From positions 31,721,062-31,785,061 of the forward strand of contig QVOM02000116.1 of the NCBI GenBank assembly GCA_003586115.2: a stretch of 64,000 bases of DNA, read 5' to 3'. How positions within the stretch are numbered: position 1 is the stretch's first letter; the number at the start of each line of letters is the position of its first letter. Under the pieces are notes generated by a model. It was not told the origin of the DNA. It saw nothing but the letters and a program-made list of their open reading frames with translations, and did not search any database. The translations under genes were made by a program, and so were the position numbers. Shown here piece by piece: positions 1 through 12,900 of the stretch. Origin of the DNA: Salvator merianae. Taxonomy: Eukaryota > Chordata > Lepidosauria > Squamata > Teiidae.

Positions 1-2203
1 AAAGTTGAAAAAAGGCTTTTTGAGAGACCAGAGTCATCCGAATAGGCATAGCACTCTGAAGCTGGATTAAGGGCCCATTTCGATTATGCCAGTGCTTAGC
101 TTTGGAGGCAAAGTGAACATCCAGAACATCCAGCATGGTGTGTTGCTTAAGAAAAATGGACAGAGAAGACGCGGCTCAACATCTAGCTGTGAGTTGCTTG
201 AGAAAACTTGGTTGGCAGTGTACCAGACACACTTCAAGGGCTATCCAACTCTCAAGCCACACTGGATTTCATATTGTCATTTGGTAAAATATGAAGGATG
301 GGCTTTTATGGTATGCACTGGTTGCTGGTAAAGTCACACTATAGTATAGGAAAAAGGGTGAGTTTAAAGATGTCCTGTGTTTTGGATTGTTATCTGTTCC
401 TGAAATTAGTCCAGAAACTCATGTATAGTGTCTCCTGGCTTTCTCACCTCCAGATGGTGAGAGGAAAATTCAGGATCTTGTTTGGATCCTGCAGCTGCCT
501 TTCTCTGTCCCTTTCCGTCAGCAGGGCACCATGGTGGGGCAAACACCATGTCTGGAGGCTTGCCCCCACAATGGTGAGGTGAATACTTCCAGGTATTTTG
601 ATGGTGTGAAATACCTGACAGTGCTCATGCACCTATGCTGCCATGCGCATCAGCCATTTTGGGCTTGGTTTTGGCCCAGCACACACATGGTGGCCATTTT
701 ATTCAGTATTCATGATGAAAGCAAGTGTCCAGTTAAAGTAAGCCCGATAGCTCCTCCAGGAAAATCCAGGTTGAGAACTGATCTTCCTGGAATAGCGATG
801 CCACAAGATTTCTCTCCTATATCTTGGGACTATGTTGGGATTGCCATGGATACCTGTGGTAATCCCAACAGAGCCCTGTGATAGTCCCACTTTTTAAGTC
901 CTGTCTGGACACAACCTTAGTCTATAGCAACTATGCCACATCCATATCCCTCACAAATATATCAAACCGTATCGCAGTCCTGGAAATAAGAGCAATTTGG
1001 CATTTGCAAAAAACTCAAGTGATGAATAGGAGGAGGATAAACCAACTGTCAGCTCTTGAATCCTGCTTTTGTAACCCTCAGCCACAAAACAGGTCTTACC
1101 AAAGCACCCGCTTGCTTAATTTTCTTTCAGTTTCTTCTCCTTCCTACCCTGATGCTTCTTAAACACATCTCCAGCATGGCTTCTTTAATGTATATATCAT
1201 AACTCGGTTTAAATGTGATAGGTGAGATATTGCTGACACCCAGCTTACAATTTTCCAAATATTTTAAAGCCTGCAAAATCCCTGTTGCTACAAAACTAGA
1301 TGGGTTTCTTCCTGTTGCAGAACTTGATGGGCTTCCCAGATGAACCTTCAAAGAATAGTGTTTTAAAAAGAGTAGACAGAATCATTAAGGAATTGTTTCC
1401 CAGTTACCACAGTGGTTGCCTTGTTAAAATATTGCTAGAGCTGATAGCTTACCATATAAACGTCAATCTAAAATTAAATCCATATTTGACCTAAACTTAA
1501 ACTGTGGCACAAAGCCACATGGAATAGACTGGAAGCTTTCAGCACTCGTGGTCTTTTGGCACAAGAGGAATTTTGAAAAAGAGTTGTGGATCGTTGCATC
1601 GAACTAACTACAACAGAATACATTCAATACAGAAAAGTATAGAAATATTGGATCAAAAATAGAGCCTCTTACTAGTGCTCAGTACAGAAGAAAGTGTATC
1701 CAGTCAGAGAATATTTGAAGTTTATATACAAAAGCCAGAGAGAGGAACCATCCACACAGCCTCTAAAGCACCTAAGTCGCCATTCCTGGGTGCCCAGGGG
1801 TTTGAGCACTCTAGTGTCCCTACCTCTTACCGGCCACTTCTTGAGTGAAGTGACTTACCAGTAATTCTCTTCAAAGAACTCAGAGGCTGTTTCTGTTGCC
1901 CCATGATGAATGGAGGGAGTAGAGGTGACTCAAGGGCCATAATCCTGCCTGAAACTGCTGTAGTAGACAATAAAAATGATTGACTTCTAGAACCATTTCC
2001 AGGCCACGGTAAGCAGAAGTTCCACTCACAGCAGGATTTGGGGAGCTGTGCAAGGCATATGGCATTTGCCTGCTGTTTTGGTCATTTCCATGGCAGCTCC
2101 AGCTAACTGCCCCTTTGAGGGGCCATGTGGATGCAACCAGAGTGTATGAAATAGGAGATGCGATGCTCTGAGCAAAAGAAGGAGACACTGCTTTGGCGGG
2201 CGC

Positions 2204-2668
2204 TTGAGTGCCACGGATACGTTTATTTATTTGTGTTTTTATACCACCCTATGCCTGAAAATCTCAGGGTGGGTTACAAAAATAAAAACAAAATCTAAAA
2301 TGAACCCACTAAAAACAATAATAATGTCGGAAAGCGGGGAGGGGAAACTGTTTTCTCAACCAAAGGCCAGGGTAAATAGGTACATCTTCACCAATCATCT
2401 ACATGTATACAGTGAAGGTGCCTGACCACACCTCAGGGGGGAGGCTATTCCATAGTCTGGGATCTACTATCATGAAGGCTCTATCCCAAGTCCCCACCTC
2501 TTTAAATAACAAAGTGATGGTACAACCAAGAGAGCCTCACCAGCAGATCCTAAGGCAGGGGCAGGTCAATATGGGAGAAGGTGTTCCTTTAGATATTGGG
2601 GGCCCAATCCATTTAAGGTTAAAGTTAACACCTTGAGTTGGGTTCTGCAGCCAACCGGCAGCCAGCGC
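2204..2668 (-). mobile_element. L2-type LINE fragment, end of ORF2 and 3' tail
   Basis: Read on the minus strand, it runs from a WLPV motif at the upper end through a decayed reverse-transcriptase C-terminal region (NLKWIGPPI, the usual FxALNGLGPxYL segment) to a tail ending in AAATAAATAAA at 2204-2240. This matches my memory of the L2 clade in squamates. It is broken by stops and frameshifts. Its upper end abuts a family C element. Confidence 0.75.
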
Positions 2669-3015
2669 CCACTGGTTTGGACCACGGCAAGGTGTGATCT
2701 GGAACAGCCCCCACACTGTTCCCAATGTTCCTACAAGATTCAGGGCCAACATTTAAGGGCTCAGAATGAAGGTTTCTAGCCTCAGAACCCCCCGGAGAAT
2801 CCATTTCAGTGGTGAATTTTGGTGCACCATCAAACTGGGTCCCCTGCTAGTCCAGAAAACAGAGGCATGCCTTCTGTACACCTTCGTGTTCCAGACTAGG
2901 CCATGCTGGTTTACCAGTAGTCTTTAATGTTGAGGACTACTAGTGATCCACATCAGGGGCCCCTTGATCTGGATTACACTCTGTACTATGCGGGCAGAGC
3001 ATACCAGTGTGCGTA
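2669..3015 (-). mobile_element. Family C element, partial
   Basis: It starts with ACTGGTTTGGACCACGGCAA, close to the end of the copy at 47650-48228 (ACTGATTCCGGACACAGCAA), and carries the family's internal phrases: a CCATTTCAGTGG segment followed by GGTGCACCAT, and a GTTTACCAGTAGTC segment. The left terminus is not clear, because the L2 fragment adjoins it directly. Confidence 0.6.
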
Positions 3016-5265
3016 TAAGAAAAATCCGCATTATATAAAATTGTTATACTAAGGACAAAACACCTACATATGCTTGCTACCGGTAGATGCAAGAGGATGT
3101 GCATAAGCACCTGCTAAAAGCAGACAGGCGTTTACTGTTCTTCAGATGAGACATCAAGGAAGCAGCTGGCAACCCTTCCAAGCATTTTGGCACATTAGGA
3201 ATTCTGAGGGTCTTCATGGGCACCATCACTTGTGTTTAATTTCCTCCACAAGCCTATCTTCCTTCTGCATATGGAAGGTCTGACATGCCAAAGTGAGTAT
3301 TTGTGTCATGGAACTGACAAACTTCTAATCACTATAACTCAAAAGAAAAACTAAATAGGAAAAAAGATATAATGTCAACGGATTAAGCTAAAAAATGAGC
3401 TGGATATTTAGCTTTAAAATAGTAACATTGGATGCCATGAAGATTATTCATTCATGTATTTGCAATCACTATGTCAGGTCTATTATCTTAGTACTTTACT
3501 GGAGATCTGATACATCCAGCACAGTTCTTTTTTTAAATGCCTCTACAAAACTTCTTAATGTCCAGAATTTGAGACCCGCTCCCACTACGGACTATATTTT
3601 ATAATTGGAAGACTGGACTTTGGACTCTGCCTCAGGATAATTTCCAAGGTGGACTTTGCAGTTAAATTCTAAAAATGAAAACTAATTTCCAATTACATAT
3701 AATAATATCAGTTTTGACAAGCACATGCTCTTATAATTCTTCCCTTATAATCACAATTTAGATTATGTTTCAAAATATTTTAAGGTTGCTGGCCTCAAGC
3801 CATCTACGTTCATTTTTATTTCTACAAAGAAGCATATTTTGAATAAAAGCCCTTATTTTTACAAATCTTAGTAAAGAATTTTTTTTAGTCCTAAGAGTAA
3901 TACTGTTACACAGTTGAAGTAGTCTAAGAGCTTTGAAGATGTGATCCCGAAGTGACCAAGAAACAGTCATTTACCCAAGAGTAAAATGAGAGTCCAGTTG
4001 TTCTCAGGAAGGGTTGTTTGCTCCTGGTAGCACCCCATTTTAAAAATTAAACTACTTCTGTTTTTCAAAAACAGCATAGGAGGAAAAAGGAAAAGAGAAA
4101 TACTTCCTTTAAGCTGCCTGCCACACACTGGTTTTGCCAATTTATGTATTTCAACAATACGAAAACACTAAATATTTTTTTAAAAATGAAAAATGCTGTG
4201 CAGCTAATAATAAATGAGGAATTTTGAACATTTTGCAGATTGATGTACATAACCTCTGTTTTCTGAAGTATATACTGCAAAATGATCAACCAATCAGGGG
4301 GCAGGATCATACAGTTAGAGGTCCACTTGGGGCAGGGTGCACAGGATGCAAAAACTCACATTTCATATAGATTACCAAAAGCCTTTAGATCAGATCCACC
4401 TAGATCAGGCAATTGCCCTCTGGGAGCTGTTATTTAACATGTTTCTGTGAACCAAATTACTCCTCATCTGACAGCTGTTACCCTTCTAGGAGTAACAACA
4501 ACTTTCCATCCTTTCTCCCACACCAAGGATTAATGCAGCTTATCAGGTGGGGTAGTTTAACTGGGGACGCACTTTTGCTCCAGTTCAATTCACACACCTA
4601 TACACACACAGACTTTTACACCTTTTTCTTCCTTTCTTTCTTTAAAATGAGGTAGTATAACTGATCTGCCTGCAACAAAAACAAATTATTTCACCTTCTT
4701 CTGAGGTTGCGATCACACAAGGATGACCACCAAGTGCCCTTTTCACCCTAGAGTAAAGCTGCCTCCTCAAGGTGGCTTATACAGCACACTCTGGGACTGG
4801 AATAAAGGTAGGAGTAAGGGGAGAGTAGAAATGACATGTTGCAGCTCCTCGTCTCCTCCACTCTTCTTTCTTTCGGCTGTTTGAAACAATTGGGTGAAAG
4901 AAACAATCTCAACAAGGCAGCAGAAGTGCTGCATTTTTGTCTCCTCACAAAAGGTGAGACAGGGACAAGACCTCACTGGGATCTACTCCATCCTGAATGG
5001 GAAATGCTGACCCAGAGGATGATAGAGAAGCACAAAAAACAACTCTGTCCAATCATTTGCCTCTAAATGGCTTCTTCCCAATGGGTGACTTTGACGTTGG
5101 AATTCATACTTCTTTTGAGGGCACATTTCTAACCCCAAAGAGTGCCTCTGGGCAGGAGTGTTTGGACCTCAAAAGTTGACTTTAAGTTCAGGTAGTTGTA
5201 TGCTGACTGTTGTCTTCACGCCCCTAAAAAGGATTCCTATTTTGGGTTCATAAAATACCTGCCAT

Positions 5266-5289
5266 ATGATAATGTAACATTACATTATC
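5266..5289. repeat. Small hairpin
   Basis: Two 10-base arms, TGATAATGTA and TACATTATCA, are exact reverse complements around a 4-base loop. AT-rich; could be chance. Confidence 0.5.
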
Positions 5290-5659
5290 ATTTAGATGGG
5301 CAGGGATATTATGCTTCTTGGAGATTAAGGACTTGCAGAATTAAATTTATATTTTATTTATATTTTAACCTTCACTTTTCTCAGCACTGCAGGTATTAGA
5401 CCAAGGCTATACCAGCTAGTTGTTTGACTGTGTCAATTTTACATACATATAGCTTTTTGTGGATGTGCCATTCTATATGCGTATATCTGGAAATATATGT
5501 TCTATATTGCTAGTATTTTCATTAAATGTTGACTTACAGTATCTTCCTTTTTGATGATACCCTTTTAAAAAGGACCGCGCAGTTTAAGAAAATCTAAATC
5601 TATTTTTTCATTGTCGAACTAGGAATTTATTTCTTTTTTTTCCTTCACTTTGCTTATTG

Positions 5660-5762
5660 AATCCCAGACCCCGGATGTTTGATTGAGGCCCCGTGAACAG
5701 TAATCGCCCCCTTCCCGCTGGTTCCGAACACCCGCTCTTATAGCAACGGGCCGCCACTGCAT
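5660..5762. repeat. Unknown CpG-containing repeat, copy 1
   Basis: The segment from GAGGCCCCGTGAACAG to GGGCCGCCACTGC aligns base by base with 14058-14135, including CGTGAAC, CGAACACCCG and the final CCNCTGC. It is more CG-rich than the surrounding intron. Read on the minus strand it is followed by an A-rich stretch (near 5620-5645), as in a retroposed element. I cannot name the family. Confidence 0.6.
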
Positions 5763-6569
5763 ACAGGGCATTGCAAGTACTGGAAATCCTGTACACACAG
5801 CAGGGTGCCCTATCTCCCAACTGAGAATTGGAGCAGGAGCTTGATGCAGGGTGGGGGGACAGTTAAACCTCGCACCTTGGAGAGGTGTGATCCTTGGACA
5901 CCCCCATGGCAATGTCTAAATGCACCTTGAGCTTGATGGCCCTTATATCTAAGAAAGGCCAACCAAGGGCAAGTAGAACACTTAAAACAGTCACAAAACA
6001 CAAGCTGTCCAAAAGCTTGTACAGTAGGTTAACAGAGCACAATGGCAAAGATATTTGAAGATGCGCATTCAGCAGGGTCCTGTCCCATTAATTAGAATAG
6101 GGCTTACGCCAGGAGAGCAATCTAAAGCTTGAACTGCAGCAGTTCTACTGTGTAGGTTACATTACAAATGCAGAAAGCTTTCTCAAGTCCTGACAAAGAG
6201 AAACTCTGCTTGATCCCAGAGGAGGGTGGGGGGAAGATGGAGAAAATCAAATTAAAACGATGTTGCGCGTTACAGATGGTGTTGGAACTCTGCCCCAAAC
6301 TGGATAAGTTCCACCTCAAAATAGAGAGTGAAAGCTCATATAATGAAGTTGTGTTGATAAATACCAGATGACATCAGTAAAATATCAATCGTTAAGGGAA
6401 AACATTCAAAGACCAGTTAATTACAAAAGAGCAGGGCAAGTAAGCGATGAAGAAACATCTATAACTCCTCTTTTCTTTCTCTTTTCCTGTCTCAGCTGCC
6501 GGGAGAATCCATTGATGGAGCATTATAATAATCCCATTGTCATAGATGGACAATTTCCAGATGGAATTT

Positions 6570-7077
6570 GGCCTTTCCCCATACAGACCTGCCCATGTAT
6601 TGAGATCTCAAGGAGAGGGCCTTCCTATAGTTCCTCTTTTCTCAGGCTCACGCAAGAGGGCCTTTTCTGTGGTGGCCCCCAGCATCTGGAATAGATTCCC
6701 TCTGGAGATTCACCAGGGACCCACACTATATGATTTTCGGCACCTGGTTGAAACAAACCTTTTCACCCAGGCCTTTGATGCTTAAGGTCCTTGAGGCTGC
6801 ATCCAGACATTGCTTAGTTATTCCACTATATTTGGATATTCCAGAATAAAGCATGGATATTCGGGCTTTATTTCAGAATATCCAAATACAGTGGGATAAC
6901 TAAGCAATGTCTGGATGCAGTCTGAGTCCTGCCCCGCCAGGGAAGGAGGCTGGGAGGGTTGTATTTTAAATATGTTTTAGAGCTATTTTATATTTTTATT
7001 GTTGTGGCCCTCCCTGGGACCTTTGAATGAAGGGCAGGCTATAAATTCTTACATAAATAAAAGAAAAATAAATACAA
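6570..7077 (+). mobile_element. L2-type LINE 3' fragment carrying a nested MITE
   Basis: The frame 6546-6784 reads LRSQGEGLPIVPLFSGSRKR, then AFSVVAPSIWNRFPLEIHQG and ends at a stop codon. This is the conserved C-terminus of L2-clade ORF2 (AFSVxAPxLWN). The 3' untranslated part continues to CCTCCCTGGGACCTTTGAA, GAAGGGCAGGCTATAAAT and an AAATAAA tail near 7077. A palindromic MITE (6795-6922) interrupts the untranslated part about 10 bp after the stop. Confidence 0.8.
6795..6922. mobile_element. MITE family A, copy 1 (palindromic)
   Basis: Arms GGCTGCATCCAGACATTGCT and AGCAATGTCTGGATGCAGTC are inverted, with ATTTGGATATTCC and its complement inside, so almost the whole 128 bp can fold back. It sits inside an L2 3' end and is therefore younger than that insertion. 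No coding capacity. Confidence 0.85.
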
Positions 7078-7887
7078 TGGTGGAACACTTGGCACAATCA
7101 ATCTCATAAGACTTATGAAGTCCAACAGATTACTGAACACCCTAGAGAATTTTCTGGTTGGAATGGCAGGCACTCCTGCCACAGCTCTCATTCAGCTCTG
7201 AAATATGGGAATTGCAAATCACATAACTTCCTTGCATGCTCAACAATCCTGTGCTGCCTTTCAGGCACTCTGGTATACAATGGAACTTAAACTAATGAAA
7301 CAGGAAGGTCGGCAGCTGGAGTGAAAGCAGCAAAAACCATGCTGTGAGTCTGAATGAGCACCGCTAAATGCACATGTGTGGGTCTACCATGCCGGACTAG
7401 CAGTAGTGAAGAGGGATAACTTCTCTGCAACGCACTAGACACATAAAAAAGCCAGCATTTGGTTTATGAAACCCAGGGCTGGCAGACACGCTTGGTGTCA
7501 TGTTGGGCTTCTGCCAGACTCTCTCTCTGAAAGGCTGAATTTACGAGTTCCCACATGTTTGTTTTGAAGAGGTTGGTGTTTTCTTTGCATGCCAGCACAC
7601 TCTGTGTTTGGAGTGGCTTGCATAGACACAGTGCTGAATCAATCATCCAGAAACTGCATTGCAGGGCTAGAGAAAAGGCACGAAGCCGCACCTTTTCGCT
7701 GGGCCAATTGGACAGCCTCTTTTGGGCTGCTATGGGAAAATGCTGGTGCTGTTGACTTTGAATCATCAAGTAATCGTTCAAGAGACCGTTTTAGGTGGTG
7801 AAAAGGCAGGCAGTGTTGTTTCTTGGCTTCAGGGCCAGTTGTGGTAATGATAGTGCTGTGATTACCCTATTTAACAACTGTGACTTT

Positions 7888-8021
7888 GGCTGCATCCAGA
7901 CATCACTTATTCCTCTACATTTGGATATTCCACAATAAAGCCTGGATATTCTGGAATATCTAGGCTTTATTCTGGAATATCCAAATATAGCAGAATAAAT
8001 AATGCAGGTCCAGATGCAGCC
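7888..8021. mobile_element. MITE family A, copy 2 (palindromic)
   Basis: Begins GGCTGCATCCAGACATCACT and ends GATGCAGCC, with the family's internal palindrome TTTGGATATTCC and its complement. 134 bp. Part of the right arm is changed (AATGCAGGTCCAG for AATGTCTGG). Confidence 0.85.
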
Positions 8022-8334
8022 ATATTTAGTTCTCCTTGTTGTCAGCAATTTTTGATACCGCTAACTATGATGTGGCTCTGAATCAGCCTTGGTTCCACTC
8101 CTGTCTCAGAGGCTAATGCCAAACAATAGCAATTGGAGATTTGTGTTTGCACTCTAGGAACCATCCTGTGGGTTCCTTGGTTGAACTTTTCCCTTATATT
8201 TATAAAAAATATTTTACATGAAGCTGCTGGGAGCTGCCAAAAAGGGATTTGGAGTGTAGTGTCATCTGAGCACTATAACACCCAGGCCCATTCCTTCATT
8301 CCATCTGACCCCTTTATGCACTTGCCAACAGTGC

Positions 8335-8670
8335 AGAATAAAAAGGGTCTCCAGACCTCCCTTCCACATACTGGTGCAATTTACAGGAGTCTCTGCCCAC
8401 TCCTAGTTTGCTCTGTCCACACAAGATGGAGCATAGATTGAACTACACCGAAAATGGTGTCCTGGTCCAATCTACTGGTAGACCTCATTTTTGAGGTCTA
8501 CCAGGATGCTGGGGTGGGTGGGTGGTATACTGGACCATGGAGAGATAAGGATTGCATGCCTTCATGCTCCGATATACTGCAGGGGACCTACTTCAGCAGT
8601 TCAACAAGACACACCACCAAAATGTGGGCCCCAGGAGCCCCCCCCCCAAGCCGGTGTGGAATAAGACACA
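8335..8670 (+). mobile_element. Family C element
   Basis: It carries the family's ordered phrases: GCTCTGTCCACACAAGATGG, TCTACTGGTAGACC, TACTGGACCATGG, a CTTCAGCAGTTCAAC segment and GGGCCCCAGG. The GGGCC terminus is blurred at both ends. Contains a run of C near 8640. Confidence 0.6.
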
Positions 8671-9803
8671 GTATTGTGGGATTTTCAGCTACAAATCAAT
8701 AAGCACCTTGCGCACAATATTCCTGACATACTTATGATTGAGAAAAGTCATGTGTGGATTATCAGTGTGGCAGTACTTGGTGAAACAGTTGGGAAGGGTC
8801 ATCAGTTACAAAGATATGCAAACTGACATTAAGCTTCTATGGCAAAGGAAGGCAACATTTTTGCCAATAAAATATTCGTGCCCTTGGTTTTGTTCCAAAA
8901 GAATTGGAATGACCTCTTAATACCCTGGACATTTACCAGCTAAGGGAGGCAGGACAAAGGAACAGCAAGTATTCTGCACCAGTAACCTCTGATTATGAAA
9001 TAATAAAAATAAAGGATGTAAATAATCTATGTAAATAAAAAGCAATAGCATTTAATATTAAGTGTTTTCCTAAGCAATAAAATGTCTTGATACCTTCTCC
9101 TAGGCATCCTTTACAACAGCATGACAAGATTGATAAAGTCTATTATTGCTTCTCTTACTACACATTAGGATGGAGAAGGAGAGGCTCAGCTGAAAGGCAG
9201 ACACTGAACTAAAGTGAGTTCACAGCTTTGGAAACACTGAGCTCTTAGCTTATCCTGTTAACCGTAATGCTTTCCCACTTGTAGTGAGTTCATGGCAGAC
9301 TGATACTTGAATTCTGTTTAAATCCACATCTGGCCAAGCCACACCGACGCATCACTTTATATATCGCAGCACAAAACTGAAAGGAATCCACTCCTTTGTA
9401 TTTGTTAGTCATCTAACAAATCTTGCTTGAGATATTAATACGTCAAGGGCTTCAAAAAGTCAGCAGAAAGCCATCTAAGGTGTAGCGGAACAGCTCAATT
9501 CAGATTTATGACCTTGAGGAAAAGGGTTAATATTTCCCCTCCCCTTTGCTGGTAACAGTTCAGGTGTTTTATGTTATTGCCTCTGGTTCAGTCCTTCCTG
9601 CGTTTCTGATGATTTCACATAGCAGGAAAGGGAGTATTTGCTCTGTCCAACTCCAAATTCTCAAGGAAGCAAAGCTAGAACTTTATACAAGAGCTAAGCC
9701 TATTTTCTATTTTGACCTCTGGCTTCCAAAAAGAGCAGTATAGGAATGATGCATTTTCCAGAGAAAGAGGGATGAGGCTCCCTCTCTTGGGGAAGAATTT
9801 TAC

Positions 9804-9995
9804 CTGGGTAATCATTCTTGTCTATGTCGGAGTCTCCTCTTAGTGTGAAGCCAAACCCCGCAGGCATTGACTTGGAGGCCCACATACCACTGAGAACCTG
9901 GGAAGGGTTAGGATTTAACCCATTATTGACTCCATTGTAAATAAATACTTTTCCTTGTCTGTCTTGTCCTGCAAACGGTGCACCTATTGCAATAT
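9804..9995 (-). CDS. ITGA8: ITGA8 exon 12 (blades 6-7)
   Basis: 192 bp, acceptor TTCTTTTGCAG and donor GTAAAA, phase 1 in and out. It reads (D)[40 protein letters not shown], then [20 protein letters not shown] and DYP. The fourth calcium loop is [10 protein letters not shown] plus the D expected at the start of the next exon. The RGD inside LRGDSD is part of the propeller as in other alpha-8 proteins, not evidence of a ligand motif. The following exon (DLIVGAFG in the family) was not found below 9804. Confidence 0.96.
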
Positions 9996-12900
9996 CTGCA
10001 AAAGAACCAGAAGAGATGACAAGGTTTTAAAGGTGGTTTGGTCAGTCCTCTCACAGAAAGAAAGATCAGAGTGGCCTGGAGTTTAAAAATAGTCTTCATC
10101 CCTGCCCTTCTCTTTAGCTAGAGGATCTCAGAAGAAGAGCCCTGTAGCATCTTTTAACATCATCGTCATCAAAACAGCAGGGAACAAATAACCAAATAAT
10201 TATCATGTAGCCTTGCAAGAACACACTCTTTTTAACTGCAGTCACACCTAATACAGCTTCAGTCCACTTTCGGAGTGAGAGAACACATCAGCAAAGCGGC
10301 AAACTGTTTTCTTTTGGCATTATCTAACTTTGAAAATCCATCTTTGCGTTAGATAATGTGGGAAGAAAATGACTATTCATTTTACTGATGTGTTCTTCTA
10401 CTCTGAAGGTGGATTGAAGCTGGATTAAAACGTAGGTGTAAACACAGCCTTAAGAGAGAGATTTCGCCTGTCTGCACAGCAAGCACTCAGTTGTGTTAAA
10501 ACCATTGCTTGTTTCAAGTAAGCAATATTTTGCATTAATAGTGAGATGAATAAAATTAGGTGACTGATGGGGGTGGGGCTGTAGGGCAAAATGTCTTGGG
10601 AACTGCTTTGATAGAGCGCTATGGAACCTGGAGAGACTCCCAAGCCTGCAGACAGTAATGGCCCAATCAGGGTATCCCAGCCTGTCTGGATGCTTCGTAG
10701 TCTTGTCTTACTACTGAGCCCTGCACCTTTGGCTGCACCACCAGGGCTTTGGGCACAGAGGGAAGGAGCAGACTGCCTAGAGAGACTCCACTGCTCTGGG
10801 TCCAGGCTTTTGTTATAGGGCTCAGCCTTACCAAGAGCTCCCACCAAGCAGGCAGATGAGAAGGCAAGTTGAAGGCAGATTTTCAACCTAACCTAGCCTG
10901 GCCTGGCCTGGCCTGGCCTAGCTGTCTTAACAACTTGTTGACAATGAAGCCTAAAATATGTTTTGATACAGCCTAGTTTGATACATGTGGCCGATACTTC
11001 CTATCCCTGGATCTTCGAATAAAGAAAAAGTGGAGGCAAAATATATTGAAAAAGGGCCAGATAGGGGTGATTTACAACTCTTTGAATGCTGCCTTCAAAG
11101 ATGGTAGTCAGACATTGGTAAGATTGCAGAGATAGCCCTTCTCAGCTCTGCATGTGTGCTCCGAACTTGATGGGGCCAGAACCATTCACTGGCTGAGGTG
11201 GGTGGTGCCTTGGGCAGGGGGTCAGTTGTGGACTGGAACAGCAATGCCACCTCTGTAGTGCTGTCAGTGTTGGTCCAGAATAGATGGTGCCCTGGCCTTG
11301 TAATGCAGATGGCATCTGCTGAGCTTGGACTGGGACAGGCTGGAGCAGACTAATTCGACCACTCCAAGCAAAATAAGTGTGGAAATGGCCCAAAGTTCTG
11401 CAGCTTTAAAGGTTTTGCCTGGTTTAACACCTTACAGGAAATGTTCCCAGAAGTTGGCCATTTTCTGTCCAATGCCAAATTGTGCCAGGCAGGAACTACT
11501 CCCAGTAACTTGTCTCTGCCTCTCCATAGTGGTGGTTGTAGTGCAAGAAGACAAAATCCGCCTTTGGACTTTTTAATGCAGTTTATATTAGAGAGTGCCT
11601 TCATGGGTGATTTCTCATCTATAGGGCTAGCTGAGGTCCAGTGGGGGCAGTGAAGTGTGGTTGCTGGGCCCCAATGGCTCTCACAGAGTACTCTTTTCTG
11701 ACCATGTGGATGCAGCCTTAGACACATCCATTCATACAGGCACAGCACATGTTTGGTGTTGGTATGTCAGCCTATGTTCATGTTTTTAGGAAAAAGTAAT
11801 CTGCCAAAACTGCAGCTTTTAACAGCTCTTGGTTCAGTGCAAACACAGGTTCTCTAGTGGAAGCATATTAGTTTCTTCGCCACTGTTGAATGTATTACAT
11901 TGCCTTTAGAATGGAGCGATTCCCATATGCACCTCCCATCCTAAGAATCTGCACCTCTACAGAAGACTTGATGCGTTACCATTAAATCCATCCTGGTTCA
12001 GATCGCCAAGATGCGCAATAGAATTGCCAAATCGACCAAACACCTCACTCCCAGGTAAAGTCTGTGGTTCTCTGAAGTATAAGGGACTGTCTTGGAGGTA
12101 AAGATACACCTGGCCAACTTCCTTAGGGTTGCTTTCAAATTCACGTTCCATAAAGAGAGGAGCACCAACTAGGATGTCATCCAACCTGTAGAGAGAGGGA
12201 ACATACAAGATCATTTTTTCCATCTGTGACAGGCATGGTTAAACAAGAAACTCAGGCAATGAGCAGAAATGGGTATTTAAACAGAATGCACAAGGCCTAC
12301 AGCTGTAATTTGCTACATAATTCATCATTCACGGGATCCATGCAAGTGAACTGCAGGTTTGCCTGAGGCTCTCTTTATAATTTTCATCACTTAGGCTGTA
12401 TCCACACATTGGTTTGAAGCTGGTAGCAGTGTTCTCCATGCTGTCCACACAAATCACAGAATTGAACATGCTCAGGCTGCCTTGAAGCCAGGATCAGAGC
12501 AAAATTCCTTGAGTGGGAAAAAGGAAGATTCAAAGTGCAGCTCTCTACCTCCTTCAGCCTTATTAAATCTTTGAGGGCACCTCTACAAAGTGGCAGTAAA
12601 AGGTGCCATTTACACAGGAGCACAGATGGCTTTTTCACTGTATCTGCCACAGAACTTGGTCACCTGAGCTGGCCAGACAGGACAGGCACTCAGGTATCCA
12701 GTCTGGACATAAACAGCTTCACCCGGAAGATGATGGAAGTCCGACTACATGTGTGATGAGCAACAGACATTCTCACAACACTATGGCCATATGTTTGTAG
12801 AAAACAAAGGGGAGACAGACACCACTTTCAGTGCATGGGAGGTAAGCTCACTATCGAAGTACCTGGGCACAGCCTTGGTACCCATAGCCAGAGGCAACAT

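Larger units (their letters stand above)
1..9803 (-). other. ITGA8: ITGA8 intron 12, 5' part
   Basis: No exon was found here. It contains an L2 fragment (2204-2668) abutting a family C element (2669-3015), an L2 fragment with a nested MITE (6570-7077), a second MITE (7888-8021), a family C element (8335-8670) and a CpG-rich unknown repeat (5660-5762). The stretches 1-2200, 3020-5600 and 8700-9800 hold nothing I recognise apart from AT-rich sequence and a small hairpin near 5266-5289. Confidence 0.8.
9996..11979 (-). other. ITGA8: ITGA8 intron 11
   Basis: About 2 kb. It holds a foldback family B copy (10236-10452), a short pentamer array (10888-10922) and a family F element (11391-11725). The 153-codon minus-strand frame across 10425-10886 has no recognisable protein and overlaps repeat sequence. 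Confidence 0.85.

Noticed and set aside
1127..1351. Minus-strand frame as a candidate for ITGA8 exon 13
   Set aside because: The peptide does not resemble DLIVGAFGTGKV or the following region, and no matching splice phase was found anywhere below 9804.
6795..6922. microRNA precursor
   Set aside because: The hairpin is one member of a multi-copy MITE family; without small-RNA data the transposon explanation is sufficient.
10425..10886. 153-codon minus-strand open frame
   Set aside because: No domain or family resemblance, no splice or codon evidence, overlaps foldback B sequence at one end. Chance frame.
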